Source: an uncultured Lachnospiraceae bacterium (GTDB lineage: Bacteria > Bacillota > Clostridia > Lachnospirales > Lachnospiraceae). From it: DNA of 64,000 nt. Both the position numbers and the translations under genes were made by a program. Positions 1 to 5,820 of this stretch are shown in pieces; the stretch's first letter is position 1, and every line of letters starts with the position of its first letter. The notes below the pieces were generated by a model. It ran no database searches, had not been told where the DNA came from, and worked only from the letters and a program-made list of their open reading frames with translations. The stretch is taken from the NCBI GenBank assembly GCA_910580005.1, contig CAJTXH010000002.1, positions 1 through 64,000 of the forward strand, given 5' to 3'.

Positions 1-52
1 CTAGTTCAAATCCCATATTTTGTACATTTTTTGCTTAAGTTCGCGCTTATGG

Positions 53-118
53 GACTATATCCGCAGGAACTATGCACACGGCTGTACAAAAGAATTTGGT
101 ATTCACAACCCACTCTAA
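53..118 (+). pseudogene. Tn916-family integrase remnant (internal fragment)
   Basis: Codons from 53 read DYIRRNYAHGCTKEFGIHN and then stop at 116. This nearly matches DYIRRNYAHGCTKELGIYN of the integrase gene at 10063-11355, in the core-binding region of Tn916/Tn1545-type tyrosine recombinases. The bases just upstream (about 30-52) resemble the preceding helix in a neighbouring frame (KFALM), so the copy has probably shifted frame as well. Only about 20 codons survive, with no catalytic residues, and the window edge may cut off more. It indicates that a second, older integrase copy lay at this end of the island. Confidence 0.75.
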
Positions 119-186
119 ACTCCCTCTAAACTCCCTATTTGCCGGGTTTCATCAACTTTTTAAAAAATATTTTAACTTCCCCCAAT

Positions 187-202
187 CTTACAAAACTGTA
201 AG
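187..202. promoter_or_regulatory. BceR-like operator, displaced
   Basis: CTTACAAAACTGTAAG is a perfect palindrome around AAAC. It fits the TnACA-N4-TGTAA pattern known for BceR-type response regulators of antimicrobial-peptide ABC transporters. A similar box lies upstream of the BceAB-type operon at 11688-11703. No transporter gene follows this copy, so it is probably a stranded piece of a promoter region. Function is inferred from pattern only. Confidence 0.4.
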
Positions 203-307
203 GACAAATCTTCTCACGAAATCCAGTATTTATAGGCATTGTGAGAGTTATGGGCAGGATATTTACACGAATTTTACACAAAATCAAAAGAGTTCTAATA
301 CGATAAC

Positions 308-368
308 AAAAACTTTACGAATAGGGAGAAGTGGTATGCTCCTTCCCTTTCGTAAAGTTTTTAATTTT
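308..368. terminator. Bidirectional hairpin terminator
   Basis: Arms AAAAACTTTACGA (308-320) and TCGTAAAGTTTTT (350-362) can pair, with partial pairing of AGGGA/TCCCT inside, and T-rich sequence follows on the plus strand. It lies about 45 bases past the stop of the minus-strand HTH gene at 411-860, so it probably ends that transcript. The rest of 119-307 shows no convincing gene. It contains a short CTCTAAACTCC tandem repeat near 112-135 and motifs also found near 11.55-11.70 kb. Confidence 0.55.
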
Positions 369-410
369 TGCATACAAATCCTTTGTTAAATTAGGAGTTT
401 TGTATTGTAC

Positions 411-860
411 TTATACTATTTGCTGTTGCCAATGATTTAGTTTCGGTAGGTTGGCTTTCAGATAAGCACGAACTTGTGCAGGGGTTCTGTTTTCATCTGA
501 CATATGCTGTTCCAGAAAACAAATCAATTCCTCAAGGCTTGCATACGCAAATTTCCCATCAGAATAGCACCATTTACAGTATTCCTCATTGAATGTACCA
601 TCGGTTTCTTTGCTGATGGAAGAGTCATCCAGCGGCATGCCGCAACACTGACAAATCAGTTGCCTTGGAGAACCTAAAAGCGTATTAATAGAAACATCAA
701 AAAACTTCGACAATAGCTTTAAAGTTTCTGTATTGGGTACGGTTTCGCCATTTTCCCAGCGTGATACAGCCTGACGGGTAACAAACATTTTCTCGGCAAG
801 CTCATCTTGGGACAAGCCTTTTTTGGTGCGTAGTTCTAAAATGATTTTATTTGTTTCCAT
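411..860 (-). CDS. XRE-family HTH regulator with C-terminal zinc ribbon
   Basis: The 149-residue protein has an N-terminal helix-turn-helix of the Cro/XRE type (about residues 7-60, with QDELAEKMFVTRQAVSRWENG). A short linker leads to a zinc-ribbon domain with paired cysteines, CQCCGMPL near residue 72 and YCKWCYSDG near residue 95. This pairing is common in small Firmicute regulators carrying the putative zinc-ribbon domain PF12674. It presumably binds DNA as a dimer; the ribbon may sense a ligand or metal. The ATG has a well-placed GGAGGTGATG. It is transcribed away from the MerR gene and lies inside the island. The target genes are unknown. Confidence 0.85.
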   Translation of the reverse strand: METNKIILELRTKKGLSQDELAEKMFVTRQAVSRWENGETVPNTETLKLLSKFFDVSINTLLGSPRQLICQCCGMPLDDSSISKETDGTFNEEYCKWCYSDGKFAYASLEELICFLEQHMSDENRTPAQVRAYLKANLPKLNHWQQQIV

Positions 861-994
861 ATCATCACCTCCGAAAATATCATAACATTACCGGTTCAAA
901 TGAACAAGCAACCCGCCGTTGCTATAGAGTGTGGTTATGTCATAGGAAGTGTCAGATAAAATAACCACAAAAAATGAATGAGTCAGTTTATTGA

Positions 995-1849
995 TTATTC
1001 CTCATAGAAATGCCGAATCGCTTTGGCAAAAAATTCCGCAACTCCTTCTCCATACTGGCTGTCACATTCTGCCTGTACCTCTTTGTTGTTCTGGTATATA
1101 TCTGCCAGTTGCAACATGATATCTTTTTCATATTTTATGCGGAATAATTGTTTTTGAACAAACCCATATTCTGCAACAATCTCCTTGATTTCAAAGGAAT
1201 CCAAAGTAAATCCCTCATTTTTCCGCTTAACCAGTTTATCCATAACAGCTTCCTGCCGCAGGCGGAAAGCATGAATCATTTCTTCCCCTATGGGATTCTT
1301 CGCTGCTTCTAAGGCATCCTCCTTGCTGCCGTGCCATTCAATGATTTTTGCCCAGCTTTTTTGTGTTTCCTCCTTTGCGGCGTTTTCCATAAAATGTTTA
1401 TGGAATCCGTCAATGCTGCCAAATTGTTCTTCCAGTGCATTCTTCTGTTTCTCATTCATGTGCTGAATCATGGAATCAAATATTTCCTCCACCTCTGTTT
1501 TGCTGAATACATCAAAATCCATATTGTTATCTCCTTTCAGAATGTCATCAATGCTGGCAATCAAACGCTCCAGGCGTTCCTTTTTTGCTGTCAGCATCGT
1601 TCTCTGCATTTGCAGAATCTGCTTTTTGTCAAGAGCCGGATTTTCCATGACAGACTTGATTTCCCGTAAAGAAATATCAAATTCCCGAAAGAATAGTATT
1701 TGACGCAGAGTCTCTAAAGCCTTATCGTCATAAAGCCGGTATCCCGCTTCACTCCTGCCAGTTGGTGTCAATAGACCGATTTCATCATAATAGTGAAGTG
1801 TGCGTACGCTGATACCTGTAATTTCTGCCAATTCTTTTACTGTCCTCAT
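995..1849 (-). CDS. MerR-family regulator with TipAS effector domain
   Basis: 284 residues. The N-terminal winged helix (residues 1-70, VKELAEITGISVRTLHYYDEIGLL) is typical of MerR. A coiled-coil dimerisation helix follows (about 75-110), then a C-terminal TipAS-like helical domain (about 150-280). TipA-type regulators bind ligands such as thiopeptides and twist the operator to activate transcription. A remnant of a carboxymuconolactone-decarboxylase-family gene lies directly upstream on the same strand, so the pair may once have formed an operon. The ligand cannot be read from the sequence. MerR family is certain; TipAS is strongly suggested by the length and the ALEEQFGSIDGF region. Confidence 0.88.
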   Translation of the reverse strand: MRTVKELAEITGISVRTLHYYDEIGLLTPTGRSEAGYRLYDDKALETLRQILFFREFDISLREIKSVMENPALDKKQILQMQRTMLTAKKERLERLIASIDDILKGDNNMDFDVFSKTEVEEIFDSMIQHMNEKQKNALEEQFGSIDGFHKHFMENAAKEETQKSWAKIIEWHGSKEDALEAAKNPIGEEMIHAFRLRQEAVMDKLVKRKNEGFTLDSFEIKEIVAEYGFVQKQLFRIKYEKDIMLQLADIYQNNKEVQAECDSQYGEGVAEFFAKAIRHFYEE

Positions 1850-1984
1850 TTTACATGGCCTCCTTGTTCTTGATACAATTACTTTAATCTATGACGTTCC
1901 GTGAAGGTCAATAGGTTTTTAGATTTTTTTCTGAAAAAACTTTTTTTGCGACCGTTATGGCGTTTAATACTCTTGAAAAAACGA

Positions 1985-2146
1985 CATATGGAATACACTG
2001 GATAAATTTCTCCAAAAGCAAACTCAATAATAAACCTGCTGACACCGGGTGCAATGTCTTTCAATGATCTTATGACATTTTCCCATACCGATTACGTCAA
2101 TCTTCTTTAACTGTTCCATTCCTGTTTCAAAACGTGTTTGTTCCAT
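1985..2146 (-). pseudogene. Carboxymuconolactone decarboxylase-family remnant (frameshifted, truncated)
   Basis: Starting at the ATG whose complement is 2144-2146, the minus strand reads MEQTRFETGMEQLKKID, then GMGK. Shifting by one base gives VIRSLKDIAPGVSRFIIEFAF followed by GEIYP. Both stretches match the start of small CMD/AhpD-like proteins (MEKLKEIDG...SLKDIAPDLGRYIIEFAFGDIY). The family similarity then stops, and the catalytic CxxC region is absent. The gene is therefore dead, by one frameshift near 2071 and loss of its 3' end. The frameshift could be a sequencing error, but the truncation is independent of it. The rest of 1850-1984 shows nothing I recognise. Confidence 0.6.
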
Positions 2147-2265
2147 TTGATTTTATCTACTATTTTTAAGTAGGTACCCATTTGATTAAATGCTAACAGA
2201 ATAAAAAATTTACGTCAATGGAATAAAAATTGTTGTTTCTATTTTCAAAATGCAAAGTAGAAGTG

Positions 2266-2457
2266 TGGCGTAGGAATGATACACCAAAAAGCCAAAATGG
2301 CGTAGGAAAGGCACACACAGAACGGAAAATGGCGTAGGAATGATACACCACGAAAAATTTCTTAAAAAGCATGGTGTAGGAATGATACACCAAAAATGCA
2401 GATTGGTGTAGGAAAGCAGTGTAGGAATGGGCAAAATGGTGTAGGAATCATACACCA
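2266..2457. repeat. Array of short palindromic repeats (TGGYGTAGGAA...ATACACCA)
   Basis: Four full 21-base units (2266-2286, 2330-2350, 2372-2392, 2437-2457), a diverged copy (2298-2318) and two half units (2404-2418 and 2419-2433) lie in one orientation. Each full unit can form a hairpin: TGGYGTA pairs with TACACCA around a 7-base loop. Spacers are 11 to 21 bases, AT-rich and often contain GCCAAAA or CAAAAA. Open frames cross the array on the minus strand, but the repetition explains them and there is no RBS or domain. The function is unknown; see the findings. Confidence 0.8.
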
Positions 2458-2538
2458 ATACCATATTTATATAAATATTATGGGTTTTAGGGGATATTTC
2501 CCCTGACCAGAGGCATTTTTCGGACGTTGTCTGACAAA

Positions 2539-2679
2539 ATGCGTATCTGGCAATGTGCCTGCACTATAGGCAGGACACATTTAGGGCATGAGGAAAAATC
2601 ACTGTCTGCGGCATGGATAAAAGAATTAAAAAAGGCGGCTGACCTTTGTAGAGAAGCGCGGTATAATGCAGTCAGATAA
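2539..2679 (+). other. Possible small ORF or 3' gene fragment (46 codons)
   Basis: A frame open from about 2497 contains an ATG at 2539 and ends at 2677-2679. The product ends with AAWIKELKKAADLCREARY, a basic helical tail of the kind seen at the C-termini of larger proteins. No convincing RBS precedes the ATG. I do not recognise the family. It may be the 3' end of a lost mobile-element gene or chance; the neighbouring 2458-2538 and 2680-2726 hold nothing else. Confidence 0.2.
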
Positions 2680-2726
2680 AGATAAGCACTGTTTTTATCC
2701 ATAATAAAATCGAGAGGGGGGAAACC

Positions 2727-3038
2727 ATGATGAAGATTGAAGATATGGCGGATTTGATTGCCATGTATGGCACGCAGGTAGCGGCAGATAAAATAATCTA
2801 TCTGGCAACGGGCGAAGATACCATATCAGCACTGGAGTATGCAGGCCGTGGATTGTCTGGTAATTATGTGAAGCTGGAGAAGATGATTGAAAGAAACTGC
2901 AGTGACAGAATAAGAAATGCCATTATAAGGGATGGATTGCCGGCATGGGCAGTGATTTTGACGAACCGGGAACTGACAGCCGAGGACAGGGCGGCCATTC
3001 TGCTGGGATATGATGGCAGTTTTTGTATTGAAGGATAG
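2727..3038 (+). CDS. Small protein of unknown function
   Basis: 103 residues beginning MMKIEDMADLIAMYG, with a strong GAGAGGGGGG upstream. The composition is that of a soluble, mostly helical protein (ADLIAMYGTQVAADKIIYLATG; SALEYAGRGL) with no membrane segment, signal peptide or metal motif. I do not recognise it. The strong RBS, good codon usage and position about 70 bases upstream of tnpV suggest an expressed accessory gene of the element. ATG at 2727 or 2730 could be used. Confidence 0.6.
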   Translation: MMKIEDMADLIAMYGTQVAADKIIYLATGEDTISALEYAGRGLSGNYVKLEKMIERNCSDRIRNAIIRDGLPAWAVILTNRELTAEDRAAILLGYDGSFCIEG

Positions 3039-3104
3039 AAAACTATATTTCTGCTTTTGTGATTCTGACTACAAAATTTAATGTTATATGAGGAGGAAGA
3101 GCCT

Positions 3105-3491
3105 ATGGGAAAAGAATTACCAGAAGTTATTGTGGAACATGGAATAGAGTACCATCTTGCGGAGAATGGATGTTATTATCCAGATATAAATGTCGAACAA
3201 AATACGGATTATCCGGTTGGCAAATATGGTTTGATGCGAGGGGAATATCTGATGAAGAATAACAGACATAGATATTTCGGAATGGTGCTGGATGGGACGT
3301 GGAATGAATATCTGCATGGGGTGGACGAGGAGTGTTACAGAGAGCTGGAAATGGCAGTGGAACGGATAAAAGAAAAAGAGGGGGTGACAGAGGATTTGAA
3401 AAATGAGGACCCTATACTGTGGGTAGGAAAGGTCAATAATATCATGGCAAGGGCAGAGGAAGAAATACTTAGAGAAATTATATATGTGTAG
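3105..3491 (+). CDS. tnpV: TnpV-family transposon protein
   Basis: 128 residues from the ATG preceded by AGGAGGAAGA. An upstream in-frame ATG at 3081 lacks an RBS. Features of TnpV proteins: an N-terminal YYPDINVEQ...GKYGLMRGEYLK-like segment, a central LLxGKLYxHL-like stretch (VLDGTWNEYLHGVDEECYR), and a C-terminal EGVTEDLKNEDPILWVGKVN followed by AEEEILREIIY. TnpV is a small accessory protein of Tn4451/Tn4453-type mobilisable transposons and other clostridial elements; its biochemical role is not settled. In Tn4451 it accompanies a chloramphenicol acetyltransferase gene, and a CAT-like gene follows here. No TnpX serine recombinase is present. Confidence 0.85.
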   Translation: MGKELPEVIVEHGIEYHLAENGCYYPDINVEQNTDYPVGKYGLMRGEYLMKNNRHRYFGMVLDGTWNEYLHGVDEECYRELEMAVERIKEKEGVTEDLKNEDPILWVGKVNNIMARAEEEILREIIYV

Positions 3492-3494
3492 GAA

Positions 3495-3530
3495 ATGAGG
3501 GCGGTCTTGGTATGTAGGACTGCCCTCATT
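3495..3530 (+). terminator. Hairpin after tnpV
   Basis: AATGAGGGCGGTC (3495-3507) pairs with GACTGCCCTCATT (3518-3530), with one mismatch and a loop of about 10 bases, just past the tnpV stop. There is no long U-run, so termination may be weak or the hairpin may stabilise the mRNA. The following stretch to 3654 contains no gene. Confidence 0.5.
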
Positions 3531-3654
3531 GTGATATCTATATTACAAAGGTGCAATTGTCATAGAAAAGTATGGAAAAGTGTGTGGTGGTATGGTAAGA
3601 TTTTATATATAAGTATCAAGGGAGTATGTTGGTTTGGATTAGGAGGAATATTGC

Positions 3655-4284
3655 ATGGCAAATCAGTACAAGATAATAGATGAAAAAACATGGGAAAGGG
3701 CAATGCACTGTATGGTTTTCAGAAACAGTGTAGAACCTGCATTTTGCGTAACCTTTGAAGCGGATATTACGCATTTCCTAAAAAGAATTAAGAAACAGGG
3801 CTATTCTTTTACGCTTGCTTTTGTCTATGTTGTATGCAGATGTGCCAATGACATAGAGGCATTCCGGTACCGTTTTTTAGATGGGAAGGTTGTGTTGTTT
3901 GACAAAATTGACACAGCCTTTACTTATCTGAATAAAGAAACGGAATTGTTTAAGGTAATCAATGTTCCCATGCAGGAAACGTTTGAAGAATATATAGAGC
4001 TGGCGGCAAGGATTGCACAAGAGCAGAAAGAATATTTTACCGGTCCGTTGGGAAATGATGTATTCCAGTGTTCTCCGATGCCTTGGGTTACTTATACACA
4101 CATATCACACACCAATTCCGGACAAAAGGATAATGCGACTCCTTTATTTGATTGGGGAAAATACTATGGGAAGGCTGGGCGGATTGTAATGCCTGTGTCT
4201 GTTCAGGCACACCATTCTTTTGTAGATGGCATCCATATTGGAAAGTTTGTGGATTTGTTGCAGGAATATCTGGATGGATATTGA
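3655..4284 (+). CDS. Chloramphenicol acetyltransferase-family protein
   Basis: 209 residues, the usual CAT length. The C-terminal active-site signature is complete: HHSFVDGIH with H186/H187 and D191, the second His being the general base that activates the acceptor hydroxyl in CAT. The family region MPWVTYTHISH (the counterpart of IPWxxF) and the N-terminal CVTFEADITHF strand also fit. Trimeric CATs move acetyl from acetyl-CoA to chloramphenicol. This copy is diverged from catP and catA, so drug resistance should not be assumed; the acceptor may differ. GGAGGAATATTGC precedes the ATG. It follows tnpV, as in Tn4451-like elements. Confidence 0.85.
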   Translation: MANQYKIIDEKTWERAMHCMVFRNSVEPAFCVTFEADITHFLKRIKKQGYSFTLAFVYVVCRCANDIEAFRYRFLDGKVVLFDKIDTAFTYLNKETELFKVINVPMQETFEEYIELAARIAQEQKEYFTGPLGNDVFQCSPMPWVTYTHISHTNSGQKDNATPLFDWGKYYGKAGRIVMPVSVQAHHSFVDGIHIGKFVDLLQEYLDGY

Positions 4285-4461
4285 AACAAAAGACCAATCA
4301 AACAGATAAAATCTTGCAAAACAGGAAAAACAAAGATATCATAGTAATAAGAAAGGCATTCGATTTTTCCTAATAAAAGGTGCTGGATACATGGGGAAGC
4401 AAAGTAATTTTTCTTGTTATTAGGGATGTGTTTTATACGGAGTTGAAAGAGGTGGATTGTT

Positions 4462-4926
4462 TTGGTGGAATATATGAGGGCTGACAGGGCAGACATAGAT
4501 GCATTAATGGAAATGCGGCTTGCATATATCAAGGCAGATATGGGTGTCAGCATAGAAGATGAAGTTTCTATGAAAGAGAAAATTCCCTTGTATTTTGAAG
4601 GGCATTTAGACAGGGATATATTTGCTTTTGTCGCAAAAGATGAAGGTATCATGGTTGCTACAGCCTTGCTGCTTATTATTGAAAAACCATCGAATCCCCA
4701 TTTTATAAATGGAAAGGTTGGAAATGTGTTGAGCGTCTATACACTTGGGAGATACAGGCGTCAGGGAATATCTACCAGACTAATGCAGGAAATTATTCTA
4801 TTTTCAAAAGAAAAAGGGCTGGATTTTATTGAATTGAGTGCAACAGAGGAAGGACATCCATTATATAAGAAATTGGGATTTGAAGAATGTCAGACACCGT
4901 ATGTACCTATGAGATTTAATTTATAA
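4462..4926 (+). CDS. GNAT-family N-acetyltransferase
   Basis: 154 residues from a TTG start with AGAGGTGG upstream; GTG at 4465 or ATG at 4474 are alternatives. The acetyl-CoA-binding motif A is visible as VLSVYTLGRYRRQGISTRLMQE, with the RxxGxx pyrophosphate loop (RRQGIS). Motif B includes LSATEEGHPLYKKLGF, typical of GNATs that modify small molecules or proteins. The substrate is unknown. It lies about 180 bases after the CAT gene in the same direction, so the island has two acyltransferase genes in a row. Confidence 0.88.
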   Translation: MVEYMRADRADIDALMEMRLAYIKADMGVSIEDEVSMKEKIPLYFEGHLDRDIFAFVAKDEGIMVATALLLIIEKPSNPHFINGKVGNVLSVYTLGRYRRQGISTRLMQEIILFSKEKGLDFIELSATEEGHPLYKKLGFEECQTPYVPMRFNL

Positions 4927-4955
4927 TATATTATTTTGTTAAGGAGATGATGATT

Positions 4956-5240
4956 ATGATAATGAAACAGATAGAAATCAATGTGCCGGAAGCAGTAGTA
5001 CCATATGCAAATGTGGAGGGGGAAAGAGCGGTTTTGCTTAGAAATGCCATGCTGTTATATCCATATATAAAGAATGACACCATATCGCATGGAAAGGCAG
5101 CAGAAATGCTTGGCATACCCAAAATGGAACTGATTGAATTATATGGTTCACTGGGGATTGCATATTTTGATATGACAGAAGAGGAACTTGCAGAGGATTT
5201 GGCAACTCTTAATAAAGTTGGGAGTGTGGCAGTATGCTGA
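4956..5240 (+). CDS. UPF0175-family antitoxin
   Basis: About 94 residues. AAGGAG at 4941-4946 abuts an earlier ATG (4947), so the ATG at 4956 has the better spacing; 4962 is also possible. The protein has the UPF0175 layout: a short N-terminal strand (KQIEINVPEAVV), a helix of the ERAVLLRNAMLLYPYIKND type, then HGKAAEMLGIPKMELIELYGSLGI, an HTH-like DNA-binding segment ending in a toxin-binding tail. Such proteins pair with DUF3368/PIN nucleases, and the next gene is one. The overlap of seven bases indicates coupled translation. It probably neutralises the toxin and represses the pair. Confidence 0.82.
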   Translation: MIMKQIEINVPEAVVPYANVEGERAVLLRNAMLLYPYIKNDTISHGKAAEMLGIPKMELIELYGSLGIAYFDMTEEELAEDLATLNKVGSVAVC

Positions 5241-5728
5241 TTGTATCTGATACCACACCGATTATTACCTTGATGAAGATGGGGCATTTGGATATTCTGA
5301 AACAGTTATATGGGAAGGTGCTTATTCCTAATGCTGTATATATGGAATTGACAGGTAATGAAAAGTTTGTAACAGAGGCTTTTCAGGTAATAGATAGTGA
5401 TTTTCTGGAAGTAGAAAAGGTTGACAATGAAGTTGCTGTAACGATTCTGCAGGAGGTGTCCGGTTTGGATGCAGGGGAGAGTGAAGCGATTGTTATGGCA
5501 AATAGCAGGAAAGCAGATTTGCTGGTTATGGATGAACATAAGGGCAGGGGTGTGGCAAAGAAGATGGGGTTGCCGATTACAGGAACGATTGGTCTGCTGT
5601 TGAAAGCTTTTGATGAGGGAATGCTTACCGCTGGAGATATTGAGGAGTGCATTGACAAATTGAAAGAAACCAACGTGAGGATAAGCGAGGGGCTTTTTGA
5701 TATTATGAGGGAGCATATAAAGAGATAA
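5234..5728 (+). CDS. PIN-like (DUF3368) toxin nuclease
   Basis: 164 residues. The PIN fold's acidic residues are visible: LIVSDTTPIITL (first Asp), LDAGESEAIVMA (Glu of the second motif) and LLVMDEHKGRGVAKKMGL (third Asp), followed by the DUF3368-typical GTIGLLLKAFDEG. PIN-domain toxins are Mg2+-dependent ribonucleases that cut tRNA or mRNA. The target is not predictable here. The gene overlaps the antitoxin by seven bases, forming a type II toxin-antitoxin pair that probably stabilises the island. It is followed within 20 bases by the micro-ORF that leads into the STAND gene. Confidence 0.85.
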   Translation: MLIVSDTTPIITLMKMGHLDILKQLYGKVLIPNAVYMELTGNEKFVTEAFQVIDSDFLEVEKVDNEVAVTILQEVSGLDAGESEAIVMANSRKADLLVMDEHKGRGVAKKMGLPITGTIGLLLKAFDEGMLTAGDIEECIDKLKETNVRISEGLFDIMREHIKR

Positions 5729-5745
5729 AAATTAGGAGTGATTTT

Positions 5746-5820
5746 ATGGGCAGATTAGGTAAATTTTTGGAAAGAGTATATGAATTGAAATATGAAAATG
5801 TAATGGAGAAAGCTTTATGA
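5746..5820 (+). CDS. 24-residue micro-ORF translationally coupled to STAND gene
   Basis: ATG at 5746 has TTAGGAGTG upstream at good distance. The product, MGRLGKFLERVYELKYENV then MEKAL, is a short amphipathic helix-like peptide. Its stop codon overlaps the ATG of the next gene in an ATGA arrangement (5817-5820). The downstream start lacks a strong RBS of its own, so translation of the large gene may depend on re-initiation. It may be a leader for coupling, a small partner protein, or the end of a lost gene; no function is claimed. Confidence 0.5.
   Translation: MGRLGKFLERVYELKYENVMEKAL

Noticed and set aside
1..20. Possible 3' end of a tRNA gene (GTTCAAATC)
   Set aside because: The T-stem bases do not pair, no acceptor stem follows, and upstream sequence is not available.
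72..389. 105-codon open frame at the left edge
   Set aside because: It crosses the integrase remnant in another frame and includes the terminator hairpin; no RBS or recognisable domain.
2266..2457. CRISPR array
   Set aside because: Repeats of 21 bases with 11-21-base AT-rich spacers of uneven length, partial units and no cas genes nearby.
2193..2464. Open frames of 66 and 84 codons on the minus strand (VYHSY/CIIPTP repeats)
   Set aside because: They are by-products of the 21-base repeat array; no RBS, two frames equally open, no domain.
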